In this document: piece after piece, positions 46,327 through 54,402 of the stretch
Layout of the letters: every line of letters starts with the position of its first letter
Position numbering within the stretch: the first letter of the stretch is position 1
Assembly (NCBI RefSeq): GCF_006274605.1
Contig: NZ_CP040846.1
Location: forward strand, 930,001 to 994,000
Direction: 5' to 3'
DNA from: Thermococcus indicus
GTDB taxonomy: Archaea; Methanobacteriota_B; Thermococci; Thermococcales; Thermococcaceae
Length of the DNA: 64,000 bases
Made by a program: the position numbers and the translations under genes
Notes under the pieces: generated by a model
What the model was told of the DNA's origin: nothing
The model's input: only the letters and a program-made list of their open reading frames with translations
The model's database searches: none

Positions 46327-47151
46327 ATGGGACGGGATCTGAATGTTATCGGCTCGGATAATGTCACGGCAATCGGTTTGGGAACATGGGGCATCGGTGG
46401 TTACGAGACACCGGACTATTCCCGCGATAAGGAAAGTGTTGAAGCCCTGAGGTACGGCCTTGAGCTGGGGATCAATCTCATAGACACGGCGGAGTTCTAC
46501 GGGGCCGGCCACAGCGAAGAACTCGTCGGGAAAGCCATCAGAGACTTCGAGAGGGAAGGACTCTTCATCATCAGCAAGGTCTGGCCGACGAACTTCGGCT
46601 ATGAAAAAGCCAAGAGGGCCGCGAGGGCGAGCGCGAAGAGACTCGGCACGTACATAGACCTCTACCTCCTCCACTGGCCCGGCGATAGCTGGGAAAGGAT
46701 AGAGGAAACCCTCCACGCGCTGGAAGAGCTTGTTGACGACGGCCTAATCCGATACATCGGCGTGAGCAACTTCGACCTGGAGCTTCTCAGGAAAAGCCAT
46801 GAGGTGATGAGGAAGTACGAGATAGTTGCCAACGAGGTGAAGTACTCGCTCAAGGACCGCTGGCCCGAGACGAGCGGTCTGCTCGAGTACATGAAGCGCG
46901 AAAAGATTGCCCTCATAGCTTACACTCCGCTGGAGAAAGGCTCCCTAGCGAGGAACGAATGCCTGGCCGAGATTGGGAGGAAGTACGGCAAAAGCGCCGC
47001 CCAGGTTGCGCTAAACTACCTCATCTGGGAGGATAACGTTATCGCCATTCCAAAGGCGGGCAGTAAAGCCCATATCGAAGAGAACGCCGGTGCCATGGGT
47101 TGGAGACTGAGTAAAGAGGACAGGGAGAAGGTCAAGTTATGCGTCGGGTAG
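46327..47151 (+). CDS. aldo/keto reductase
   Basis: 274 residues from the ATG at 46327, nine bases after GGTG. The (beta/alpha)8 family motifs are present: GLGTWGIGG at the start, the tetrad Asp and Tyr in LIDTAEFYGAGHSE, Lys in IISKVWP, His in LYLLHWPGD, and the cofactor loop IPKAGSKAHIEENAGA. It reduces aldehydes or ketones with NAD(P)H; the substrate is unknown. Two inverted repeats around the promoter suggest specific control. GC-rich like the core genes, unlike the operon that follows at 47249. Confidence 0.9.
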   Translation: MGRDLNVIGSDNVTAIGLGTWGIGGYETPDYSRDKESVEALRYGLELGINLIDTAEFYGAGHSEELVGKAIRDFEREGLFIISKVWPTNFGYEKAKRAARASAKRLGTYIDLYLLHWPGDSWERIEETLHALEELVDDGLIRYIGVSNFDLELLRKSHEVMRKYEIVANEVKYSLKDRWPETSGLLEYMKREKIALIAYTPLEKGSLARNECLAEIGRKYGKSAAQVALNYLIWEDNVIAIPKAGSKAHIEENAGAMGWRLSKEDREKVKLCVG

Positions 47152-47248
47152 ATGTTTTATTTTCCCTGAACAAATCCAGCATTTATTCTATCCTTAGGGG
47201 TAATCGTTAAATAGGACGAACGATTTTCTTTGATAGTGGTGGGGTCAG

Positions 47249-48085
47249 GTGACATTAGTTTTGGCATTGAAATGGATTTGGGACAAGGAGAAAAACCACG
47301 ATGCCGTTTTGATGGTCTCGGACTCCAGAGTCACCTACGGCCCTGTAACGTATGAGGCCAAGAAGATTCATTCGGTATTTGTCAATGGCATCCCGGTGGC
47401 AATAGCCGGCGGTTCTGGAGATGCCGCAATCGTCAAATACGGATATCACGTTGTTGATGAAGTCGCCCAAAAATACATGGAAAATGGGGATAGAGGTACA
47501 ACGCTCACTCAGGAAGAGTTTCGAGAACTTGTTGGTGAGGTAGAAAAGGCCCTGATTAAACGGTTCAGGGAGCTCAGGGAAATGGGAATTGACGTGAGCT
47601 TTAACATGATCCTGTCGAGTGTGGACCCTGAAGGCAGGGCTTCAATATATCACTTCGACAGCAGAGGACTCGCGGAGCCTGTTCACGATACCCCGGGGTT
47701 CGCGATAATCGGCTCGGGCTCCATAACCGGTGGTCTCTTGCTCCTCAGGCTTCTCGGCTACTCGCCGAGCGTGGAACTTAACTGGGGTCTGCTCTCCACG
47801 TTTATAGTGGACATGGTCAGCGAAATTGACCCGTCTGTCGGCCCATTCGTCGGCGAGAGCTGGCTCATGAGGGTTGAAAATGAAAAGGTAGCCCTAGGCC
47901 AGATAAAGGACGAAGCCCTGAGAGAGTTCAAAGAGCAAGTCAGAAAACGGAAAGAGCTAATTCAGGAGCTCATGTTCCTCTGTGATGTCCTTGGCGAGGA
48001 GAAAGTTGAAGAGGTTCTTTTCAGTTCCCTAATGGAGGTTGATGAAGATGACAGACGTGAGGGAGATGATAAGGGACAAAGTTAA
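47249..48085 (+). CDS. proteasome-beta-like Ntn hydrolase
   Basis: 278 residues starting at GTG 47249, so the chain begins Met-Thr; removal of Met would expose Thr2 as nucleophile. The proteasome beta pattern is clear: TLVLALKW, a hairpin about seven residues longer than usual, VSDSRVT with D25 and R27 (D17/R19 of the proteasome), AKKIHSV with K39 (K33), and IAGGSGDA. A GSGSITGGL segment may hold the Ser near 129. The last ~70 residues are a long charged helical tail not found in proteasome subunits. There is no propeptide. It is the first gene of a four-gene AT-richer operon and overlaps the next by about 38 bases. Confidence 0.85.
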   Translation: MTLVLALKWIWDKEKNHDAVLMVSDSRVTYGPVTYEAKKIHSVFVNGIPVAIAGGSGDAAIVKYGYHVVDEVAQKYMENGDRGTTLTQEEFRELVGEVEKALIKRFRELREMGIDVSFNMILSSVDPEGRASIYHFDSRGLAEPVHDTPGFAIIGSGSITGGLLLLRLLGYSPSVELNWGLLSTFIVDMVSEIDPSVGPFVGESWLMRVENEKVALGQIKDEALREFKEQVRKRKELIQELMFLCDVLGEEKVEEVLFSSLMEVDEDDRREGDDKGQS

Positions 48086-48953
48086 GGAAGCTGTGGAGAA
48101 AAAGCTGGAAGGGCTCTTCATTGATTTTCTCACCAAAGAGTTTGTTGAGCGGAGGAAGTATCGGGAGTTGCTGGCGGTTTGGCTCATTGCACATCCTGAA
48201 TTATATAGCTACCCGAAAATACTTGAGGTGGAATGCTACCACAGGGAATACTGCAGGGTTGGGGACACCAGAATACTTGAATACAAAGCAATAATGGCAA
48301 TCACCAGGCAGATAGTGAAATCCTATGAATCGGAGCTTGTGTTGAACGCTCAGAATGCCCTTGATGGTATTATCAGGAACCCAAGTTCAGTAGACGAGAA
48401 GATAACCACAAGGCAGATTTACACGAGTACACTTAACAGCCTTAAGGAGGGCATTCAGAAATACGTTGAAAACCAAGAGAGCACGCTTAAATTTAACGTT
48501 GGTTATGAGTCCATTTATCTCGAACCTCCAAAGATACTCTCAAAAGCGGCGGAGTTTATTCTCGAACGCGATAGAAATGTCACTGGATACTTTGAGAAAG
48601 AGCTCATTGAGAACATCAGAGTACTCTCAAAGGAGGCCAAGATGGCCTTCGTCGTCCTGTCGGCGTATCCAAGAACACACAATGGAGCCCCGTTCAGTTT
48701 AAGCACCTTTGATGTGGTTTGGGAAGTGGTGTCACAGGAATCCCTAAAAGCATCCAAACTTAACACCGGATGGGTACGGGAGGAGTTATATAAAGCGGGC
48801 TTAATAGCGTCTGCGGATAAAAACATCGTCCCTCCATTTGCACTCGACATCTGGAAAAACGCCGCTAACATCAGGGAAATAATCCCGGACGTGCCTCCTG
48901 AAGTCGTCGCGAGGGTTAGAACGATACTGTCATGGAGGGAGGTCAATGATTGA
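48048..48953 (+). CDS. unrecognised helical protein of the Ntn-hydrolase operon
   Basis: 301 residues from the ATG at 48048, eight bases after GGAGGT inside the end of the previous gene. I do not recognise it. Predicted mostly helical, starting with a charged amphipathic helix (REMIRDKVKEAVEKKLEGLF); a cysteine pair lies in VECYHREYCR. The last third (LSTFDVVWEVVSQESLKASK, then WVREELYKAGLIA) could be a winged helix. No membrane segment. It overlaps the gene before by 38 bases and the gene after by 8, so it must work with them, perhaps as adaptor or regulator of the peptidase (inference). Confidence 0.7.
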   Translation: MTDVREMIRDKVKEAVEKKLEGLFIDFLTKEFVERRKYRELLAVWLIAHPELYSYPKILEVECYHREYCRVGDTRILEYKAIMAITRQIVKSYESELVLNAQNALDGIIRNPSSVDEKITTRQIYTSTLNSLKEGIQKYVENQESTLKFNVGYESIYLEPPKILSKAAEFILERDRNVTGYFEKELIENIRVLSKEAKMAFVVLSAYPRTHNGAPFSLSTFDVVWEVVSQESLKASKLNTGWVREELYKAGLIASADKNIVPPFALDIWKNAANIREIIPDVPPEVVARVRTILSWREVND

Positions 48954-50091
48954 GGGAAGAATACCGTACCACGATGAAAAGGCGTGGGAAGAGTATATAG
49001 CCCAGCTCTCTCACCTTTATATGAAAATCGAGGAAGTTCTCAGACTGAGGGACTGGCTGTTTGAGGAGGCGGGGGACAGAACCGTTGATGCTCTTCTCGG
49101 CGAAAACAAAATCTGGGAAAAGGTTCTGTTCGGAGGTCTGAACGAGGACACCATAGAGAAGAACGGCCTCGCCAGGTTCTACTTGGAGATTCTCGGATTT
49201 GGGATAGCCGGGGAAGACATGGAGAGGATAGTTTCCTACCTCAAGGAAGGCATAGACCTTGAGAGTGCGTCCTCTGGAATCAAACCAGAGCTAAGGGAAA
49301 CGGACTTCATAACACTCCTCCGCTCAATGAAAAAGAACCTCTCGGATATCTTTGATGCGCTTGGGAGAGAACTTCCTTTAGTAGGCGAAGTTTCGCTGTC
49401 ATCCCCTATGGCAGGGCCGCAGGTCGTTGGTGAACTCCTTATGGCAGCAAAGGGGCTACTACCACTTTTCAACCCCCTATCCCTGTTTATAATCTCCATC
49501 CGCTCAACGCCCCGCTTTTATCTGGAGGCGAGCTACCAAAAACTGTTCACCGAGGAAGTGCAGGAGCTCTTACGCCGATACGGTATCGTTCTGGTGGACA
49601 TTGTTTTACCCGACCTACCGCTGGAGCGGGAGAAGGAGAAGCGAGCAGTTGTCGGGTTAAAACCTGGCACCGTCGGCTACAAAATTTATGAGATAATCTT
49701 TGAGTGCTACAGGCTCTTCCAGATTCGGGAGGTTGGCGACTTCTTCTTGGTCGAGGATGAGTTTGAGAAATACCTAAAGGTGTACTCCGAAAGGCTGAGA
49801 GACGTAATCCCATATGAAGAACTAACGAAAGTACATGATACACTGATCTCAGGATGGCACCCTCATGATAGTGAATTCAACTCTCTCAGAGTTTCCAGTC
49901 CATTTAGGGTATATCAAGGGACAGCCACAATAGAGGGGGGCCACATAAAGTTTGAATCAGGACTGCAGGAGAGGGTAGGCTACACCAATTTTATAGCATT
50001 CATTGCTCCCCTTGCGTTCTGCGGATTCGCAGTTCTGGACAGGCAGGGTGACAAAATCAACTATCAGGTGATTATGGGATGGGAAAGCTGA
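48946..50091 (+). CDS. unrecognised protein of the Ntn-hydrolase operon
   Basis: 381 residues. I do not recognise it. The N-terminal third is helical (WEEYIAQLSHLYMKIEEVLR). The middle has a hydrophobic but probably soluble stretch, AAKGLLPLFNPLSLFIISIR. A beta-rich end follows (SPFRVYQGTATIEGGHIKFE, then FIAFIAPLAFCGFAVL). The local order beta-helix around LLRRYGIVLVDIVLPDLPLE suggests an alpha/beta domain. No catalytic motif is apparent. ATG at 48946 lies inside the previous gene with GGAGG before it, and the end overlaps the next gene by 13 bases. Confidence 0.7.
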   Translation: MIEGRIPYHDEKAWEEYIAQLSHLYMKIEEVLRLRDWLFEEAGDRTVDALLGENKIWEKVLFGGLNEDTIEKNGLARFYLEILGFGIAGEDMERIVSYLKEGIDLESASSGIKPELRETDFITLLRSMKKNLSDIFDALGRELPLVGEVSLSSPMAGPQVVGELLMAAKGLLPLFNPLSLFIISIRSTPRFYLEASYQKLFTEEVQELLRRYGIVLVDIVLPDLPLEREKEKRAVVGLKPGTVGYKIYEIIFECYRLFQIREVGDFFLVEDEFEKYLKVYSERLRDVIPYEELTKVHDTLISGWHPHDSEFNSLRVSSPFRVYQGTATIEGGHIKFESGLQERVGYTNFIAFIAPLAFCGFAVLDRQGDKINYQVIMGWES

Positions 50092-51713
50092 CAAAAATGG
50101 AGGTTAAAACAAAGAGAAAACCACTGGTAGTGGAAGAAATTATCGTCACAGACTTCACGCCGGATGCGATAGTATCAAAAAGGGAAGATACCAAAACCAA
50201 GGTCAAAAAGCGAACCATTAAAGTCCCCCTGCTTCTACCGGTGTTTCAAAAACCTCGTGATATAACATTCCACACCGTAGAGGGAGTTTCCTTTCCAGAG
50301 CCGTTTAACCTATCCAAAATCCGACCAGTTGAGAGGCTGATGTTTCTCAAGGCCGAGGGTGTTGAATACAGGGAAATTAAGGCAGAAGTTTTTACCCCTT
50401 ACCTTTCCCATTTGCTCGACATAATTCTCAAAAAATTTCCTGAGGTTCACTTTGAGGAGCCCGAGCCTGTTGGTTTTGATGTTACTGAAGATGTTAGAAC
50501 GCCTCCCAAAAAAGACCTGAATTCACTTTCCGTTCCAGTGGTCACACCCATTTTCTTGAAGTTATCCGGTGATGTCAGTTATTCAATAACAACGGAAATC
50601 GGCTTGGTGGTTGCTGCCGGGTCTTCAGGGGAAATCCCTGAAATAGAACTTCCAGTGGAAGACATGTTTTCAAAGGCCTTTGGCTCGGGTGTATCGTTCC
50701 TCCCCGAAGGGCCCGTTATAATTCTCGCCAAAAAGCCCGAGGAAAAGAAGCTGGGATACATAGAGTTTCTGAAACGCGTTCTCAGAGAGATTTACAGGGT
50801 AAGAGTCGGAGGATTACCAACCGCATACCATGTCATGTTGCCAGAGGATACAGATAGATTACAGTCTCTCCGGGCAGGAAAATCCATTTTTGTCCTTGAC
50901 TGGGTGGGTAAGAAGGAGCCGGAGGAAGAACTGAAAAAACAACACTTAAAAATCATGACCGAAAAGGTTAGAGAGCTGTTTTCCCAAGGTTTTGGTTTCT
51001 TGGTATTCTACGGCAACGAAGAGTTCCTTAAGTGGGTAAAACATAAGGTGTTCAATTCGGTACTTTATATTTCGGACTCGGGCAACGTTAAAATGTCACT
51101 AGTCCAAAAATGGGTTAAGCTAGATCTACAATCCGCCGAAAGTTTATGCAAGCTCATTCACAATTTTTGGGGTTTCTATGGTGAGCAGGAACCTGTAGAC
51201 AGGGGATTCGATTATCTCGCCCCGCATCTGGAGGACAAATATCGGGAATTCTTAGAAACCTACACAAGAACCATCCGGATACACGGCAAAACAATTCCAT
51301 CCCCACTGTATATTGAAGGCAACCCTGGAGAGAGCTTGATTCACTACGCCCTGAAGGCCTTTGTGTTTGAAAGATTGGTGGAAGATTATGGCGTTAATCC
51401 AAACGACATAGAAACTGAGTATCCCGAAGGGGAGATGAGAATAGATGTGCACGTCAAGTCTCAAAACATTGCAGTTGAGATAGAAACGTTCTATGGGGAG
51501 ACCCTTCCATTACTGAAACTGAGAAAAGACGTGGAGAGCCGACTGACCACTAAATCAGAGCTGTGGATAGTTTTACCCCCAACATCGTACGTGCTTTTCA
51601 AGAACGATGTGCATGCGTTTATAAAATGGACTCTCGCCAGACCGGAGTATAGAAATCGCGTTAAGGTTTTCACGGTGGATGTAAACAACAGAAAGCTGAT
51701 TCAGGTGTCTTAA
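50079..51713 (+). CDS. large protein with C-terminal PD-(D/E)xK-like nuclease domain
   Basis: 544 residues. The first ~400 are unrecognised, beta-rich at the beginning. The C-terminal ~140 residues fit a restriction-endonuclease-like fold: helix GESLIHYALKAFVF with E418, then strand RIDVHV with D456, then AVEIET with E467 and E469, then helix LLKLRKDVESRL. The usual ExK lysine is Glu469; a nearby K480 or K483 could substitute, as in families where the lysine has moved. The final strand ELWIVLP and RVKVFTVD complete the core. Start ATG at 50079 has GGTGAT six bases upstream. Last gene of the operon. Confidence 0.75.
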   Translation: MGKLTKMEVKTKRKPLVVEEIIVTDFTPDAIVSKREDTKTKVKKRTIKVPLLLPVFQKPRDITFHTVEGVSFPEPFNLSKIRPVERLMFLKAEGVEYREIKAEVFTPYLSHLLDIILKKFPEVHFEEPEPVGFDVTEDVRTPPKKDLNSLSVPVVTPIFLKLSGDVSYSITTEIGLVVAAGSSGEIPEIELPVEDMFSKAFGSGVSFLPEGPVIILAKKPEEKKLGYIEFLKRVLREIYRVRVGGLPTAYHVMLPEDTDRLQSLRAGKSIFVLDWVGKKEPEEELKKQHLKIMTEKVRELFSQGFGFLVFYGNEEFLKWVKHKVFNSVLYISDSGNVKMSLVQKWVKLDLQSAESLCKLIHNFWGFYGEQEPVDRGFDYLAPHLEDKYREFLETYTRTIRIHGKTIPSPLYIEGNPGESLIHYALKAFVFERLVEDYGVNPNDIETEYPEGEMRIDVHVKSQNIAVEIETFYGETLPLLKLRKDVESRLTTKSELWIVLPPTSYVLFKNDVHAFIKWTLARPEYRNRVKVFTVDVNNRKLIQVS

Positions 51714-51803
51714 TCACAGGCTCTCCCCGCTGCCGCAACCTCTATAAACACCTCTGCTAACCTATTTTAATATGGATCTCTTAATGGTTCGAGGTGTATT
51801 GAT

Positions 51804-53669
51804 ATGATGGGATACCACAACAGGCTCGCGAGGGTGAACCTTAGCAGGGGAAAGGTAACCTACGAGGAACTGCCCGACGAGGTGATAAGGAAGTTCATAG
51901 GTGGAAAGGGCCTCGGCTACTACCTTATTTACAGGGAGGTTCCACCGGGGACAGATCCACTCAGTCCGGCCAACAAGTTCGTCTTTGCTCCGGGCGGACT
52001 AACAGGATTAATTCCGGGTTCGAGCAAGGTCATAGCGGTGAGCAAGAGCCCCGAGACGGGACTAATCAGCGACTCCAGTGGGGGAGACGCTTTCGGCCCA
52101 AAGCTCAAGGGCCACTTCGACGCGCTCGTAATCGAGGGGAAGGCTGAAGAGCCAGTTTACCTCCACGTCCACGATGGAAAAGTCGAGATTAGAGACGCGA
52201 GCCACCTCTGGGGGAAGGGCAACTATGAGGTTGCCAGAAGGCTCTGGAAGGAACACCCGAAGGCGAGCATGGCCCTGATAGGCCCTGCAGGCGAGAGACT
52301 CAGCAGGATCGCCAACGTGGTTTACGACACCGAGAGGGCCAGCGGAAGGGGCGGCCTTGGAGCGGTTCTCGGAAGCAAGAAAGTTAAAGCTGTGGTTGTC
52401 GAACCGGGCGAGAAGCCCAAGGTAGCCAACCCAGAGGAGTTCCAGAGGCTATGGGAGGAGTTCTACGAGCACTTCGCCACAGACCCGAAGTACGAGCACA
52501 CGAGGAACTACGGCACGAGCGATGCCCTCAGGAGTGCCGCCTCGCTCGGCATGAGCCCCGCCTACAACTTCTCGAGGCCATACATCCCGGACGAGCTCGC
52601 GAGCAAATTAGCCGGAGACGAGGTCAAGAAGTATGAAGTCGAGCCGGAATGGTTCGTCCACGGCAAGAGCTGTCCGATTAAGTGCGCCCGCTACGTTGAG
52701 GTGGAATACAAGGGCAGAAAAATCCGCGTCAAGCCGGAATACGAGAGCATAGCCATGCTTGGAGCCTCAACAGGAGTTTTCAACTTTCCAGCGGTGGCCT
52801 ACTTCAACTGGCTCGTGAACGACCTTGGATTGGACAGCATAGCCACTGGAAACACGATAGCGTGGCTCTTTGAGATGGTCGAGAAAGGTCTGATAAGCGA
52901 AGACGAGATAGGCCTCCCCGTTAAGGGCTTCGGTGATGAGGAAGCGGAGGAAAGGCTCATCAGGCTGATGGCAGAGAGGAAGGGCTTTGGGGCAATTTTG
53001 GCGGACGGCGTTAAAAGGACCTGCGAGAGGCTCGGCAGGGGCTGTGAGTTCGCCGTCCACGTGAAGGGAATGGAGAGCCCCGCATGGGACCCGCGTGGAA
53101 GGAGAACCTACGCTTTGAGCTACGCCACCGCTGACGTCGGAGCGAGCCATCTGAGGGGCTGGCCGAGACCGCACCAACTTCCGAACCAGGGGCCGGCAAA
53201 GGAACTGGTGCCTTCGATGATAGAGGGCAGGGACGAGAGCTACATCACCGACATGCTCGGAACCTGTAAGTTTGTGTCCTACAAGATGGAGGATCTGGCC
53301 AGGTTCTACTCCCTGGCAACTGGCGAGGAGTGGACGGTTGAAAAGCTCAGGAAGGTCGCCCAGGCGGTTGAGAGCATCGCCAGAATACACGACGCTCTCG
53401 ACTGGGTTACGCCTCCACTCGACGACACCATTCCACCGCGCTGGTGGGAGCCGGAATCAGAGGGGCCAGCGGAGGGCAACGCGGCTTTCATAGACTACAA
53501 CGACTTCATTGAAGCAAGAAGGGAGTTCTACAGGCTGAGGGGCTGGCATGAAGAGCTCGGAGTTCCGCTACCGGAGACCATGGAGGAGCTCGGCTATCCA
53601 GAGTTCAAGGGCGACGCGGAGAGGGCGTTGGAGGTCGTAAAGAAGAGAATGGGGTTCAGGCAGGACTGA
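51804..53669 (+). CDS. tungsten aldehyde:ferredoxin oxidoreductase family protein (WOR4-like)
   Basis: 621 residues, AOR family size. Family motifs for the bis-pterin tungsten site include APGGLTGLIPGSSKVIAVSK and VVYDTERASGRGGLGAVLGS. Active members oxidise aldehydes with ferredoxin. The iron-sulfur site differs: where AOR has CxxCxxxC, this protein reads GKSCPIKC, so the first Cys is replaced by Gly, while the later DMLGTCKF Cys remains. Three ligands would suit a 3Fe-4S cluster, which is what has been reported for Pyrococcus WOR4. GAGGTG precedes the ATG, with TTTTAATATG around 51765-51774 as TATA. GC content returns to core level here. Confidence 0.88.
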   Translation: MMGYHNRLARVNLSRGKVTYEELPDEVIRKFIGGKGLGYYLIYREVPPGTDPLSPANKFVFAPGGLTGLIPGSSKVIAVSKSPETGLISDSSGGDAFGPKLKGHFDALVIEGKAEEPVYLHVHDGKVEIRDASHLWGKGNYEVARRLWKEHPKASMALIGPAGERLSRIANVVYDTERASGRGGLGAVLGSKKVKAVVVEPGEKPKVANPEEFQRLWEEFYEHFATDPKYEHTRNYGTSDALRSAASLGMSPAYNFSRPYIPDELASKLAGDEVKKYEVEPEWFVHGKSCPIKCARYVEVEYKGRKIRVKPEYESIAMLGASTGVFNFPAVAYFNWLVNDLGLDSIATGNTIAWLFEMVEKGLISEDEIGLPVKGFGDEEAEERLIRLMAERKGFGAILADGVKRTCERLGRGCEFAVHVKGMESPAWDPRGRRTYALSYATADVGASHLRGWPRPHQLPNQGPAKELVPSMIEGRDESYITDMLGTCKFVSYKMEDLARFYSLATGEEWTVEKLRKVAQAVESIARIHDALDWVTPPLDDTIPPRWWEPESEGPAEGNAAFIDYNDFIEARREFYRLRGWHEELGVPLPETMEELGYPEFKGDAERALEVVKKRMGFRQD

Positions 53670-53755
53670 ACCATGCGAAGAGCAGAGAATCGGCCCTGTT
53701 ATTCCCCTTTTCTTCCTTATCAGTACGAGCGGAACAGATGCCATCAGCGTGCCAA

Positions 53756-54308
53756 TCAGGGAGGAGTAGGCCAGCTCACCAGCTCCAGGGACCCGGGTAA
53801 GTGCGCATCAACGCCTAGCCCATCAAACACGGCGGCGGCCTGAAAGGTAAAAACTATGGAATAAAAAAGGGCGTAGAGGGGGAAAGGCAATCTCTCGGGT
53901 AGAAGGAAGAGGAGCCCGTAGAGGATGATAGAGAGAATGGGTAGCTGGACCATCGGAATACTTCATCCGTTCACCATTACACAGGCTGGAACAACACTCC
54001 ATCACTCTAACGGTGCTCGTGCCGTTGTATGTTGCCTTAACTGTGGAATTACATGGAAAAACTTTCCCATCGTGCTCACTGAAGAATTCAAGATACTTCT
54101 GCACCGCACTTTCGTTTGCAGGGGGAGATTCAGGCTCCTGTTCTGGAAGTCGAAGAAGGCCGGATACATCCTGTTCCCTAACTTCCACTATGGATTACAT
54201 ACGCAGTATCCGGCAGTCGGGAGAGAATTTCTTGCAGGTTTTACCCTCAACCCAATATGTAAACTGAGGTTTAAGTGAGAAGTTGCTCAACTTTGCATCG
54301 TAGAGCAT
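53756..54308 (-). pseudogene. decayed gene for a small membrane protein
   Basis: On the minus strand a leaderless-type start (ATG at 54308, about 27 bases after a CTTATATT element) opens MLYDAKLSNFSLKPQFTYWV and is cut by an in-frame TAA at 54195-54197. The same frame continues as EVREQDVSGLL through a Cys-containing region (FFSEHDGKVFPC, VMECCSSLC), then a frameshift near 53945-53960 leads into a hydrophobic end (VQLPILSIILYGLLFLLPER, then FYSIVFTFQAAAVF) stopping at 53756. One nonsense and one frameshift separate what reads as a single protein of about 180 residues. No family recognised. AT-richer than its neighbours. Confidence 0.5.
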
Positions 54309-54402
54309 GTTTAAGGCTGTATCTGGAGCCAGTCAATATAAGAGCCAAAAAACTTTAACCTGGAATTGACTTCAAAAAAGAATAGAGATAGGCATCAGTA
54401 TA

